Assembly (NCBI GenBank): GCA_016712355.1
Contig: JADJRF010000005.1
Location: forward strand, 1,426,001-1,490,000
Source: Vampirovibrionales bacterium
GTDB lineage: Bacteria; Cyanobacteriota; Vampirovibrionia; Vampirovibrionales; Vampirovibrionaceae
Length of the DNA: 64,000 bases
Direction of reading: 5' to 3'
Positions 9,189 through 17,174 of this stretch are shown here, piece by piece; position 1 is the first letter of the stretch; every line of letters starts with the position of its first letter. The position numbers were made by a program, and so were the translations under genes. The notes below the pieces were generated by a model. The model was not told the DNA's origin and ran no database searches. It saw only the letters and a list, made by a program, of their open reading frames with translations.

Positions 9189-9630
9189 ATGTTGAAAAAA
9201 TTTCTAAAATGGATACCCATTCTTCTTGGCGTGAGTGCTGTTATCATTGCTACGAGTACTTGGTGGGTGATTCATTATCACCCGTACTGGAATATCCTGT
9301 CCAAGCCTTTAACGGCTCGAGAGGCAAAAGAAACCGCATATTTTGCGGTTAAGAACTATTGTGAGAATGCCTCAAGTCGTTTAAAGCCTTGTGATTTCGA
9401 GTCGGTTCATACTAGAGCCCAAGGAGTATCGTCTTGAATCTGCTTATCAATACTTCGTTTTCTGGTCTAAGCGTCATGAGCCCTTGGCAGTCTGGGTGGC
9501 GTTTTCCACAGGTGAGTATGAGCACTGGGATCCTCTTCGATCCCTTATTGTGATAAAAATGATGGATGAAGTGGTAAAGCGTCTTGCGATCCCCTTCAGA
9601 ATCAGTCGAACTGGAATCGGTAAAAAATGA
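9189..9630 (+). pseudogene. Small membrane-anchored protein of unknown function, probably frameshifted
   Basis: ATG 9189 encodes one N-terminal membrane helix (IPILLGVSAVIIATSTWWVI) and a short external part containing TAREAKETAYFAVKNYC before a stop at 9437. Overlapping it in the next frame, 9391-9630 encodes EPKEYRLESAYQYFVFWSKR and an ordinary globular sequence to GIGKK. Together they would make one protein of about 145 residues with a single frameshift near 9400; two separate genes are also possible. I do not recognise a family. The region is AT-rich compared with the rest of the window. Confidence 0.45.
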
Positions 9631-9983
9631 GTGTTGGATTTCAAATGTCGGGGATTATAAAATTTTTTGCCAAAAAGATGCTTTCTGGCAAAAGCCTAGA
9701 TATAAAAATATTTAGAGTATTAACAGGGCTTCTTCTTTTATACCCTTTGTATTATATTTTGATTTTCCTGTTAAGGATAGTCACAAATACAGACTCAATG
9801 TTTTCTTGGTTCTCTTATATAATTGTGAGTGGCATTTTCTTTTTGAGTGTCGCGCTGCTGGTTGCTACAAAATTCTGCAGCAGGAGAAGAAAATACATCT
9901 TTTTTGTTTTTTTAGTCTGGTTTCCAATTTTGCCTGCAATTCTTTTTTTTGAAATGATTGTTAGGATTAAATGGTCTTTTTAA
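9627..9983 (+). CDS. Small integral membrane protein, unknown function
   Basis: A 118-residue protein with three hydrophobic segments (about 33-52, 62-82 and 90-110), very rich in Phe, Ile and Leu. Its start overlaps the previous stop by four bases (ATGA), so it is translated together with the upstream frame. Base composition is clearly AT-rich, unlike core genes here, which points to recent acquisition. No family is recognised. Its position next to a toxin-like gene leaves an immunity or accessory role possible, but nothing in the sequence proves it. Confidence 0.6.
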   Translation: MSVGFQMSGIIKFFAKKMLSGKSLDIKIFRVLTGLLLLYPLYYILIFLLRIVTNTDSMFSWFSYIIVSGIFFLSVALLVATKFCSRRRKYIFFVFLVWFPILPAILFFEMIVRIKWSF

Positions 9984-10012
9984 GATAGGTCATTTGTGGC
10001 GGGTCTTATTCG

Positions 10013-10630
10013 CTAGCTATCCTGAATCCATAAGTAGCTTAAGTTATAAGGCTGAAGCTCCTTAAATAATCGGTACGCCTTGCCTGTTTCAATTTCTTGA
10101 ATGACAACATATTCGCCTCGTTCTGAGTCGTCTTCCGGGCTTTCATATTTCAAAGGGTATACTAAATAACGACTATCTGGCGACCAGCTAATCCCTTTAA
10201 TATAGGTGATTTCATCAATATCATGCTGAAGGTCTTTCACCAGGAGTTGGTAGCGATTCGTTTTGAGGTTATAAATAATCTCTTGTCCTGGGAGGGCGAA
10301 GCGTTTAAGGCTGGGAGGAGAAGGAAGCTTTTCCCCGATCCTGTACCCCAAAATGATCTGATACTGCTGGTTTGGACTTATAAGAGGATTCTTAGGAGAG
10401 GAGGCGTTATATTCTTGGATCTGGGGCGTTGTTAATAATTCAGTCCTTCCAGTGCCAGGAGTATATTTTAAATCTCTATAAATAATCGATCCGGGTAATT
10501 TTTCTAGCTGTGCGTGTGTCGCTAGGGGAATGTTTGTCTCAAAGGATCTGTGCCAATAGATTGAGGGCGACAAGAAGATTATTATTACAGTGACAACACT
10601 AAAGGCTATGCCAAAAAATAAAATTTTCAA
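10013..10630 (-). CDS. Membrane-anchored protein with a beta-propeller-like segment; candidate immunity protein
   Basis: 205 residues. An N-terminal membrane helix (residues 3-21) is followed by an extracytoplasmic domain. GISWSPDSRYLVYPLKY near residue 150 resembles a WD40/TolB-type propeller blade, but one blade cannot form a propeller, so the fold is uncertain. It is AT-rich and lies 44 bases downstream of a larger toxin-like gene on the same strand. Immunity proteins of polymorphic toxins typically sit there. That role is inferred from position only. Confidence 0.6.
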   Translation of the reverse strand: MKILFFGIAFSVVTVIIIFLSPSIYWHRSFETNIPLATHAQLEKLPGSIIYRDLKYTPGTGRTELLTTPQIQEYNASSPKNPLISPNQQYQIILGYRIGEKLPSPPSLKRFALPGQEIIYNLKTNRYQLLVKDLQHDIDEITYIKGISWSPDSRYLVYPLKYESPEDDSERGEYVVIQEIETGKAYRLFKELQPYNLSYLWIQDS

Positions 10631-10674
10631 GGTAAATATTCCTCGTTGTAAAAAGGATGTCCGTTTCTCAAGCT

Positions 10675-12165
10675 TTATTTAGGAAAAAGAATGCGTCGAA
10701 TGTTTCTTCCGACAGTAAATCTGCCATAGGGGTAAGCATTTCGAAAGTCGTCACGATGCTTTCGGATGTCCTGAAACATATCAAAATCTCCTTGGTTAAA
10801 GTCTCCATGTCTCAATTTTTCTTGTAGCTCGAACCACCATGTTTGAACTGGTTCATTGTTATTTTGGGAGTTTTCAAGATTTCCGGTGACACCACCAAGA
10901 TAATGATGCATCTGTTCTTCTGGGTTGTGATAATAGTACTTGCCTGTGTTGTGGTATTTCTTTGGCAGGTATTTGTTTGTATTGTCTAGGAATTGATTTA
11001 AAGGAGAATGGACATTGGTACCAAAAAGAAGCCATAATTGCATCCTGAATATTTCGTCATGCTTGGAAGTGTTTGCGATGTAATCTACGATATCTGAAAA
11101 TTCATACCAGTCAATTCGGTTACTATTTGTCGGTTTGTATTTCGAAAGAATCCATTCATATGATTCTCCCTCAGCTTTTAAGATGTTCAAAATTTCTTTA
11201 TTGGGATATCCATGATTCTTTAAAATAGCGAACTGCTTTCTTTGAAAATAATATTTGTTCATCTCTTCATTTTTATTTTTTCCGTCTTTCGCGGTTCTTA
11301 CTTGCCCCGGCGTGAGATGCAAGTCCGTTTTTTGGAAATGCCGCACGTCCTGTAAAGCGACTTTTAGGGCGTCTTGCGAGGCAATGGGGACGCGGCTGAA
11401 TAACACCTCGCCAGTGGGTGTTCGGAGCGCATTACGAATCATTGCTTCCGCAAGCTTCTGCTCAGCATAAGCTTGCGCGGCATCCGCTTGCATGTGTTGC
11501 GCTTGCGATTGCGCGCCGTAGCGATGTAAATCAATACTGTGAAAAAGCTGCTTCATTTCCGCATCGCTTAGCATCTCGCCTGTTTGTACTTTGGGCCAGA
11601 GGTCTGTTTGCATGTGATAGTGATCGGTGTAGGTGGCGGGTGGTAAGGTGGCGGGCGCAATAGTGTCAGTCATAGGCGCGGTATGGAGCGGATTTGGAAT
11701 GGCGCCGCCGGAATTTTTCTGTAAAGGGCGCTGCGCTTCCTGCGAAAAATTGGAACTGGCGGAAAGGGCCTGCATGGCCTGCCGGGCCGGTGTTTCCCAT
11801 GCCTCTGGATTCGCTGAAGGCCAATACGATTGTTTGGGGCGCTCGGCTTGTTTTAAGGGCTCCGGAATAAAGTCCAGAGGGAGCCTCGTCGTTGGCAGGA
11901 TCTCTGGTAGCAGCGTCACGGGCTGTTGTGGGGGCAAATACGAAACGAGCGTTTTGACCGGACGTCGGAAATCAGCGCTTGGGGAAGAAGGGGTGTTGCC
12001 GTATTGGCGCGCTGCGGCAGAGAGTCCTGCTGCGGCATACGGAGCTACAGTCGCTGCCACATGGCCAATTCCGGAAGCAATATCGCTCAATTTGTTCCAG
12101 ATATTGTGCCAGAAGCCCTCGTCTTGGTCATACGTGATATTGCCTGAAATAACTTTGCCAGACAT
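10675..12165 (-). CDS. Composite protein resembling a polymorphic toxin, unknown C-terminal domain
   Basis: 496 residues with two unlike parts. Residues 1-290 are GC-rich in DNA and Ala/Pro/Gln-rich in protein, with a glycine/alanine hydrophobic stretch at 30-52 and low-complexity linkers. From about residue 293 (near base 11285) the DNA turns AT-rich and the protein becomes a compact globular domain rich in Asn, Lys and Tyr. It includes HNPEEQMHHYLGG (H420, H421) and a Trp/His/Asp-rich tail. The abrupt change inside one frame is what domain replacement in polymorphic toxins produces. I do not recognise either domain. The ribosome binding site (TGAGGAGT) is good. A promoter-like motif lies at 12229-12247. 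Confidence 0.7.
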   Translation of the reverse strand: MSGKVISGNITYDQDEGFWHNIWNKLSDIASGIGHVAATVAPYAAAGLSAAARQYGNTPSSPSADFRRPVKTLVSYLPPQQPVTLLPEILPTTRLPLDFIPEPLKQAERPKQSYWPSANPEAWETPARQAMQALSASSNFSQEAQRPLQKNSGGAIPNPLHTAPMTDTIAPATLPPATYTDHYHMQTDLWPKVQTGEMLSDAEMKQLFHSIDLHRYGAQSQAQHMQADAAQAYAEQKLAEAMIRNALRTPTGEVLFSRVPIASQDALKVALQDVRHFQKTDLHLTPGQVRTAKDGKNKNEEMNKYYFQRKQFAILKNHGYPNKEILNILKAEGESYEWILSKYKPTNSNRIDWYEFSDIVDYIANTSKHDEIFRMQLWLLFGTNVHSPLNQFLDNTNKYLPKKYHNTGKYYYHNPEEQMHHYLGGVTGNLENSQNNNEPVQTWWFELQEKLRHGDFNQGDFDMFQDIRKHRDDFRNAYPYGRFTVGRNIRRILFPK

Positions 12166-12228
12166 AGATGGTAAAACTCCTCATTAAGTGACCGTTTGGT
12201 TTCCTACTACAAGGAGCATGATATCATC

Positions 12229-12247
12229 TGTTTTTATAAAAGCATAG
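12229..12247 (-). promoter_or_regulatory. Shared 19-base upstream motif, copy 1
   Basis: On the reverse strand CTATGCTTTTATAAAAACA lies 64-82 bases upstream of the toxin-like gene starting at 12165. Exactly the same 19 bases occur at 47025-47043 upstream of another reverse-strand gene, with matching flanking bases (ATCnCTATG). It contains a TATAAA box and is probably a promoter core or operator. Confidence 0.5.
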
Positions 12248-12390
12248 CGATTTAAATATATTAATGTCTTTGTTGGGCAGGGCCTTGGGAAGCCTTGGCC
12301 GCACTGAAATCGCCCCTTTTACGCCTGTGCAATGATCGCCACGCGACCCCGCTCCCGACTCGCCACCTCTCCCCAACCCCCGCGAAATTC

Positions 12391-12467
12391 TGGTCGGGAT
12401 GACTGGATTCGAACCAGCGACCCCTACGTCCCGAACGTAGTGCTCTACCAAGCTGAGCCACATCCCG
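12391..12467 (-). tRNA. tRNA-Pro (CGG)
   Basis: On the reverse strand the acceptor CGGGATG pairs with CATCCCG, the D arm is GGCTCAGCTTGGTAGAGC, the anticodon stem CTACG/CGTAG encloses TTCGGGA (anticodon CGG), and the T arm contains GGTTCGAATCC. CCA is encoded (12391-12393). It marks the right boundary of the accessory region. Confidence 0.97.
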
Positions 12468-12574
12468 ACCCGATGGAGCCCTATTATCCGACAAAGCCCG
12501 GCGGGTTTTCAAGCGCTGCGCGCCCGCGGCAACAGACGCTGGCATTTTGAAGGCCATAGTGATACAAACGCTCT

Positions 12575-12934
12575 ATGTTCGAGACCATGGTTGAAAAACA
12601 CTTTGCCGCCGCGCATCACTTGCTCAATTACAAGGGCAAGTGTGAGCGCCCCCACGGCCATAATTACGTCGTGCAGGTCTACGTCGTGCGCGAAACCCTC
12701 GACAAGGCCAATATCTCCTACGACTTTACCCTGCTCAAAGAGAAGCTGGGCGCGCTGGTCGACTCGCTTGATCATCGCGATCTCAATACCCTGCCCGAAT
12801 TTGGCGGCGAAAGTCCCAGCGCGGAATTTATCGCGCGCTATATTTATCGACGCCTCAAGGGCGACATCCCGGAAGTCAACCGCGTGCGGGTGTATGAGAC
12901 CGATACGCAGTGCGTTACGTATTACGAACCGTGA
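12575..12934 (+). CDS. queD: 6-carboxy-5,6,7,8-tetrahydropterin synthase (queuosine pathway)
   Basis: 119 residues of the QueD/PTPS family, which converts dihydroneopterin triphosphate to carboxytetrahydropterin, the second step towards preQ0 and queuosine in tRNA. The zinc-binding histidines are seen in KHFAAAHHL and HGHNY; the catalytic Cys lies in CERPHGH; the catalytic DH is in SLDHRDLN, and the substrate-binding Glu in VYETDTQC. Length is typical for QueD. queC lies 2.3 kb downstream on the same strand, so both enzymes of the preQ0 route present here are in one region. Confidence 0.95.
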   Translation: MFETMVEKHFAAAHHLLNYKGKCERPHGHNYVVQVYVVRETLDKANISYDFTLLKEKLGALVDSLDHRDLNTLPEFGGESPSAEFIARYIYRRLKGDIPEVNRVRVYETDTQCVTYYEP

Positions 12935-13416
12935 GCGGCTCCCACGCGACGCCAGTAACGTAAACTACTGGCAACCAACGCGAGGCCCACGGCCAGATTC
13001 ACCGCGCCGCGCCAGAGATCGGGCACGTGGAGCCAGGTGAGCGCTGCGCTGAACAGCATCATCGCCTCGATTAAAATCCAGCTGGGCAGGGCGTAGACGG
13101 CGCTGGCGCGCTGCGGGCCTTCTAAGCCCTGAATGCGCGCAATATTGCGCTGCGACGTCTTACTCAGAACAAACAGGCCTTTGGCTGCGCCGATGACAAC
13201 CGCCAGCGCGATCGCCAGCGCCGCCACCCACGCCGGAACTGTCGGCGCTCCTTGAGACAGGCGAATCACGCCGTTAATCATCAACGAGACCCCGCCCGCA
13301 AGCCATAGCCAAAACGCCAGCCCCAGCAATTGCCGCTGCTGAAGCCGAATCGGCGCACAATACAGCAACAACGCCAGAATCGGCGGCGTTAGAACACGAA
13401 TCCAACTGCCGAGCAT
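12922..13416 (-). CDS. Integral membrane protein, unknown function
   Basis: 164 residues with about five hydrophobic segments (approximately 8-22, 30-48, 60-80, 108-127, 134-152). Between segments three and four there is a charged loop (KTSQRNIARIQGLEGPQR). No family is recognised. The C-terminus is convergent with queD and overlaps its last 13 bases. The start at 13416 is the first ATG of the frame; the upstream ribosome binding site is AGGGAAGG. Confidence 0.65.
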   Translation of the reverse strand: MLGSWIRVLTPPILALLLYCAPIRLQQRQLLGLAFWLWLAGGVSLMINGVIRLSQGAPTVPAWVAALAIALAVVIGAAKGLFVLSKTSQRNIARIQGLEGPQRASAVYALPSWILIEAMMLFSAALTWLHVPDLWRGAVNLAVGLALVASSLRYWRRVGAAHGS

Positions 13417-13511
13417 TGTTCAAACCTTCCCTTGCTGACAGACCGCCCGACGTCAAAGCGCGTCGCGCGCCTGCTCATCATACCAGCAACGGCGCCAAGC
13501 GCGGCGCGTTG

Positions 13512-13757
13512 TCAGGAGTGCCGCGAAATCATGTTATTACTGGGCGGACCGTTGCTGTCGAGCAACTGGTCGACGGCCAGATACATTTTGCAGTCGTAGG
13601 GCCGGTCTGAGAAAAATCGCTTGTAGTAACATCCGTCGCAATTGGCTTTGCGCAGATAGCACTCGACCGCAGACGAACTCCAGCGCTTAAACGTCCCGAC
13701 AACCAGATTATCGGGCTCCAGCGCAAAGCTATCGTTTTCAAAAGCATCCGTCAGCAC
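13512..13757 (-). CDS. Small cysteine-rich protein, possible metal-binding
   Basis: An 81-residue protein read from GTG 13757, chosen because GAGGAG lies nine bases upstream; the frame is open further but the upstream part looks non-coding. The centre contains ECYLRKANCDGCYYKRFF followed by YDCKMYLAVDQLLD: four cysteines in the order C-x5-C-x2-C-x10-C, which could hold a zinc ion or iron-sulfur cluster. The following hydrophobic helix ends LLDSNGPPS. I do not recognise a family. It stands alone between a membrane-protein gene and the HEAT-repeat gene. Confidence 0.5.
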   Translation of the reverse strand: MLTDAFENDSFALEPDNLVVGTFKRWSSSAVECYLRKANCDGCYYKRFFSDRPYDCKMYLAVDQLLDSNGPPSNNMISRHS

Positions 13758-13943
13758 GGGCTCTAACTCCTCTATCAAATTGCATGCCCAACGTATCACT
13801 ATCAATTTTGGGAAAGGGGCGGGTGTCGAGGCGATTATAACAGGCGATCGCCTGAAAGCAGTAATAAAAAGATACAATGATTTTGTGTCAAGCCCCAAAA
13901 TCAGAGCAATAGGGCATTTGGGGCATGTTCATAATAATTAATA

Positions 13944-13973
13944 ATTTTCAAATTATGCGTTAGATTTGAAAAT
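13944..13973. repeat. Perfect AT-rich inverted repeat in an intergenic region
   Basis: ATTTTCAAAT and ATTTGAAAAT (10-bp perfect arms) are separated by ten bases. It lies in the roughly 520-base stretch between the Cys-rich gene (start 13757) and the HEAT-repeat gene (start 14278), which has no other recognisable content apart from one GCGATCGC at 13844. There is no adjoining T run, so an operator or structured RNA is as likely as a terminator. Confidence 0.5.
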
Positions 13974-14277
13974 CCTCCCGGCGAATCCTCCGCGACGCGC
14001 GCCTTGTGCTCCAGGGCGATTGGCGATCCCTCGCGAAGGCGCATCCGACTGTTGATATCGGCGCCATATCAGCAAATTTCCCATTTTCACGGCTTTTCCT
14101 CATGGCGCATCGGTGGTATAAAACACCTTGGCGCGCATTTTTACGCGCTGCGGGCGGCCTCGTTCTGGGGTGAAGACCGCTCGCGTCACGCGCGTTGGCT
14201 TGCGCGCATGGCGCTTCTGTTCTGCGGGATTGCCGCATCCGTTGCAGCCGCCTTTCCCTTTGCCGGAGACTCGCTGG

Positions 14278-15255
14278 ATGGCCTCCTCCTCGCCGGAACA
14301 ACAGGATCAATTGATTGCGCAGGCGATGGGGCAGGCGGGCGAGTCGGATGCGCAGCGCATTCGCAGCATTACCGAGCTGGGCAACTTACTGGGCAATACG
14401 CGCGGAAGCCTGACCAGCCCCAAGGGCTTGATGTGCCTGATTGATCTGGTTCAGCGCGAGGAGAAGCCCCGCATCGTAACGCATGCCATTGGCGCCTTGG
14501 GCCGTTTGCAAGCCCTCAGCGCGGTGATGATCCTGATCGACGCCGCTCTGGGCCTGAATCTGCGCGTATATGAGGGAGACGCCGGAGCCGCGTTTCTGCA
14601 GACCGACGAGGCCTTGCGCCTGCGTTGCGCCGCCGTTCAGGCGCTGGGCAAGATTCAGGATGAGCGGGCCGTGATTCCCCTCATGAGCATTCTCAACGAC
14701 CGCGCGTTGAATTACCGCCTGCGCATGTCGGCGGCCGAAAGTCTGGGTCGCGCGGGCAATCCGCATGCGCTGAACTCGCTGATGGACATCTTGCAGGACG
14801 ATCGCGAATCGTCGGTCTACCTGCGCGAGTCGACGGCCAAGGCGCTGGGGATGCTCGGCGATATTCGCGCGATCGATTCGCTCCTCGACCTGCTGGAAGC
14901 CAAGCGAGGCGTGCGGGATAAATTTATCTTTCTTAAAGAGCAGGCCATAGAGGCGCTGGGGCGTCTTTCGCGTCGAAGCGGCGATAAACGGCGCGTGACC
15001 GATAGTCTGGTGCGCTCGCTGCGCGACAGTGCGGCTTCTATCAGGCTGGCGGCTGTAGAAGCTCTGGCTGATACTGATGATCCGCGATTTGTGCCGAATG
15101 TGGGAGAGCTCCTGCGCGATTCCGATGAAGAAGTGGCGTTGGCCGCTGTTTCGGCAGTGTTTCGGCTCGGCGGCGAAGCGGCCATCCGCGAGTGGATTGA
15201 GTCTGACAACCTGCCCCAATATGTCCGCGACGAAATGGAAACTTACATCCCTTAA
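14278..15255 (+). CDS. HEAT-repeat protein
   Basis: 325 residues read from ATG 14278, with GGAG nine bases upstream; the frame is open for 50 more codons upstream but these look like spacer. After about 40 residues the protein is a chain of HEAT/PBS-lyase-type repeats: IVTHAIGALGRL, RCAAVQALGKIQDERAVIPL, RMSAAESLGRAGNPHALNSL, LRESTAKALGMLGDIRAIDSL and RLAAVEALADTDDP are clear units of about 35 residues. Such solenoids bind proteins, and are frequent in cyanobacteria, but nothing shows the partner here. It is 21 bases upstream of queC, so both are probably in one transcript. Confidence 0.85.
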   Translation: MASSSPEQQDQLIAQAMGQAGESDAQRIRSITELGNLLGNTRGSLTSPKGLMCLIDLVQREEKPRIVTHAIGALGRLQALSAVMILIDAALGLNLRVYEGDAGAAFLQTDEALRLRCAAVQALGKIQDERAVIPLMSILNDRALNYRLRMSAAESLGRAGNPHALNSLMDILQDDRESSVYLRESTAKALGMLGDIRAIDSLLDLLEAKRGVRDKFIFLKEQAIEALGRLSRRSGDKRRVTDSLVRSLRDSAASIRLAAVEALADTDDPRFVPNVGELLRDSDEEVALAAVSAVFRLGGEAAIREWIESDNLPQYVRDEMETYIP

Positions 15256-15276
15256 ACAACGGGAGGAATCCGCGAG

Positions 15277-15984
15277 ATGAGCGCTGTTAAAAGGCGGGTG
15301 GTTCTGCTGTCGGGCGGACTTGATTCCGTGGTGGCGCTCGCTATCGCCCACGCGGAGGGCGACGTCGCGCTGGCGTTGACGATCGACTACGGCCAGCGTG
15401 CGCGCGAAGCCGAAAAGCTGGCCGCGCAGGCGATTGCCGCTCATTTTAATGTTCGCTGGGAATGGGTCGCGTTGCCGTGGTTTCATCAACTCCTGCCCCC
15501 GCAGATGGCCCGTCAGGTTTATGGCGAGTCGGCCGCAGGGCCGGTGACGCCGCGTGACCCGGCGATCCCCGACAGCACGCGCGCGGTGTGGGCTCCCAAT
15601 CGAAACGGCGTGCTGCTGAATATCGCAGCCGCTTACGCTGAGGCGCTTGAAGCGGATGCGGTGGTGTTTGGCGCCAATGCCGACGAAGCCCAAGGCTTCC
15701 CGGATAACACGCAGGCTTACCGCGATGCGCTGAGCGCCGCGTTTGCTTTCTCGACCCTGCGTCATATTCAGGTGGAAACCCCGGTGGGAGACATGACCAA
15801 AGCCGAGATTATCGAGCGCGGCCTGTCGCTGGGTGTTCCGTTTCGTCATATCTGGAGCTGTTACGGCGGCGGACCGCAGCACTGCGGCCAGTGCGCCTCG
15901 TGTGGCCTGCTCAGGGAGGCCGTCGAGCGCGCGAATCAGCGCACGGGCCAACGCGCGGAAATCCGCTTCGCCGCCTCGCCTTAG
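15277..15984 (+). CDS. queC: 7-cyano-7-deazaguanine (preQ0) synthase
   Basis: 235 residues. QueC makes preQ0 from carboxy-deazaguanine with ATP and ammonia, for queuosine in tRNA. The PP-loop SGGLDS is at residues 12-17, TIDYGQR follows, and the C-terminal zinc motif is C-YGGG-PQH-CGQC-ASC (residues about 193-209). APNRNGVLLNIAAAYAEAL is the substrate-binding region. A strong ribosome binding site (GGGAGGA) precedes the start. Works with queD at 12575; queE is not in the window. Confidence 0.95.
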   Translation: MSAVKRRVVLLSGGLDSVVALAIAHAEGDVALALTIDYGQRAREAEKLAAQAIAAHFNVRWEWVALPWFHQLLPPQMARQVYGESAAGPVTPRDPAIPDSTRAVWAPNRNGVLLNIAAAYAEALEADAVVFGANADEAQGFPDNTQAYRDALSAAFAFSTLRHIQVETPVGDMTKAEIIERGLSLGVPFRHIWSCYGGGPQHCGQCASCGLLREAVERANQRTGQRAEIRFAASP

Positions 15985-16482
15985 GTTCGGCGTCGGATAC
16001 TCTGACAAGACCCCACTGATGACTGATGAGTGATCGCGTTTTCGGAGAGAATTTCTTCTTGTCTGAATTTTTCTCTTAAATTTCCTGAAGCCGCAGGGGC
16101 CGCAGATGGGATGTCGCGCCAAGGGCGGCCCGCCGCTGGGGAATGGTTTCGAGGAAGGAGCCCAGCGTGCATCGCCGGGCGCTTTCGTCACTGCGCGGGA
16201 TCGAAAAGCGAGACCCCGCATTACCAGAGTTGCGATTTTGCAGAGCCCGCTCAGCGAACGCTTTTCGGGCGCGTTTAAACGCTTTATACTCTGAAATAAA
16301 ATGCCATGGCGGCTGATTTTAGCCGATCGGCGGACTGGAGCGCAGGCGAATTTGTGGTACTGTAGGCTGACATTGCGTTCAGTGCCTTTGAAACGCGCGT
16401 GGTTTGATGCGTTTTTCATGCCTGCAATTTAAATATCGATTTTTTTATTAATGAGATGTGAACAGAGAGGAGACCCTTCCCC
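15985..16482. other. Intergenic region upstream of superoxide dismutase
   Basis: 500 bases without a convincing gene. TTTATACT at about 16284-16291 could serve as a -10 box for sodB, and a ribosome binding site GAGGAGA lies at about 16468-16474, close to ATG 16483. The length of the leader leaves room for regulation, but I see no known riboswitch. A long frame on the opposite strand through this area is a shadow of GC-rich coding DNA. Confidence 0.4.
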
Positions 16483-17076
16483 ATGGCCACTGCTACCCAA
16501 AATAAATGCGCCACGGCGCAAAGCTACCCCCATATCAAAGAGCTCGACGGTATTTCGGCCGAGCAGATGGAAGCTCACTATAAGCTCTATCAGGCCTATG
16601 TGGACAACGTCAACAAGTTGTCTGATAAGCTCCACACGCTTGAACAGGGCTCGCCGGAATGGAATGAACTGAAGCGCCGCTTCGGTTTTGAAGTCAACGG
16701 CGTCTTGATGCACGACCTGTACTTTGAAAATATGGCCCCCAAAGGCGGCGCGCTGCCTGCCAATTCTCGTCTGGCCAAAGCGCTGGAAGAGAATTTCGGC
16801 AGTGTCGCGAACTGGGAAGCCGACTTTAAAAGCACGGGTAAAATCCGCGGTATCGGCTGGGCGGTGTTGTATCAGTGCCGTCACAGCGGAAAACTCTGCA
16901 ACTACTGGATAGGCGAGCACGAAATTGGTCATCCGGTCGGCGGCGCGCCAATTCTGGTGATGGATGTCTGGGAACACGCCTTCGTGGGCGATTACAAACC
17001 CTCAGAGCGTCCTCAGTACATCGACGCCTTCTTTAAAAACGTCAACTGGAAAGTCGTCGAGTCGCGCCTCGTCTAA
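16483..17076 (+). CDS. sod: Superoxide dismutase, Fe/Mn family (divergent)
   Basis: 197 residues. Fe/Mn-SODs convert superoxide to hydrogen peroxide and oxygen in the cytoplasm. The four metal ligands can be placed: H32 in MEAHYKLYQAYV, H77 in VLMHDLYFENM, and Asp and His in DVWEHAF. The second-shell histidines of the usual HYGKHH motif are replaced (HYKLYQ), and the region around YQCRHSGKLCNYWIGEHE differs from typical enzymes and contains two cysteines, so this is a divergent branch. Metal preference cannot be assigned. It stands alone, with a hairpin shortly after the stop. Confidence 0.88.
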   Translation: MATATQNKCATAQSYPHIKELDGISAEQMEAHYKLYQAYVDNVNKLSDKLHTLEQGSPEWNELKRRFGFEVNGVLMHDLYFENMAPKGGALPANSRLAKALEENFGSVANWEADFKSTGKIRGIGWAVLYQCRHSGKLCNYWIGEHEIGHPVGGAPILVMDVWEHAFVGDYKPSERPQYIDAFFKNVNWKVVESRLV

Positions 17077-17112
17077 GTACGAGCGCTTTCTCAAACGACT
17101 TAAAAGCCGTCA

Positions 17113-17146
17113 GAATCCCCGTCTCTGCGTTGCAGGGCGGGGATTC
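17113..17146. terminator. Hairpin between the convergent sod and cinA genes
   Basis: GAATCCCCG and CGGGGATTC form a perfect 9-bp stem, with an inner CTGC/GCAG stem in the loop. It lies between two convergent stop codons, so it can serve both. There is no U run on either side. Confidence 0.5.
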
Positions 17147-17174
17147 GCCTTAATAAGGCCCTGTAATGGCGGTA

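Noticed and set aside
14386..16419. 677-codon open frame on the reverse strand
   Set aside because: It is antisense to the HEAT-repeat gene and queC, has low-complexity Arg/Gln/His-rich sequence and no motif. GC-rich coding DNA often leaves such shadows.
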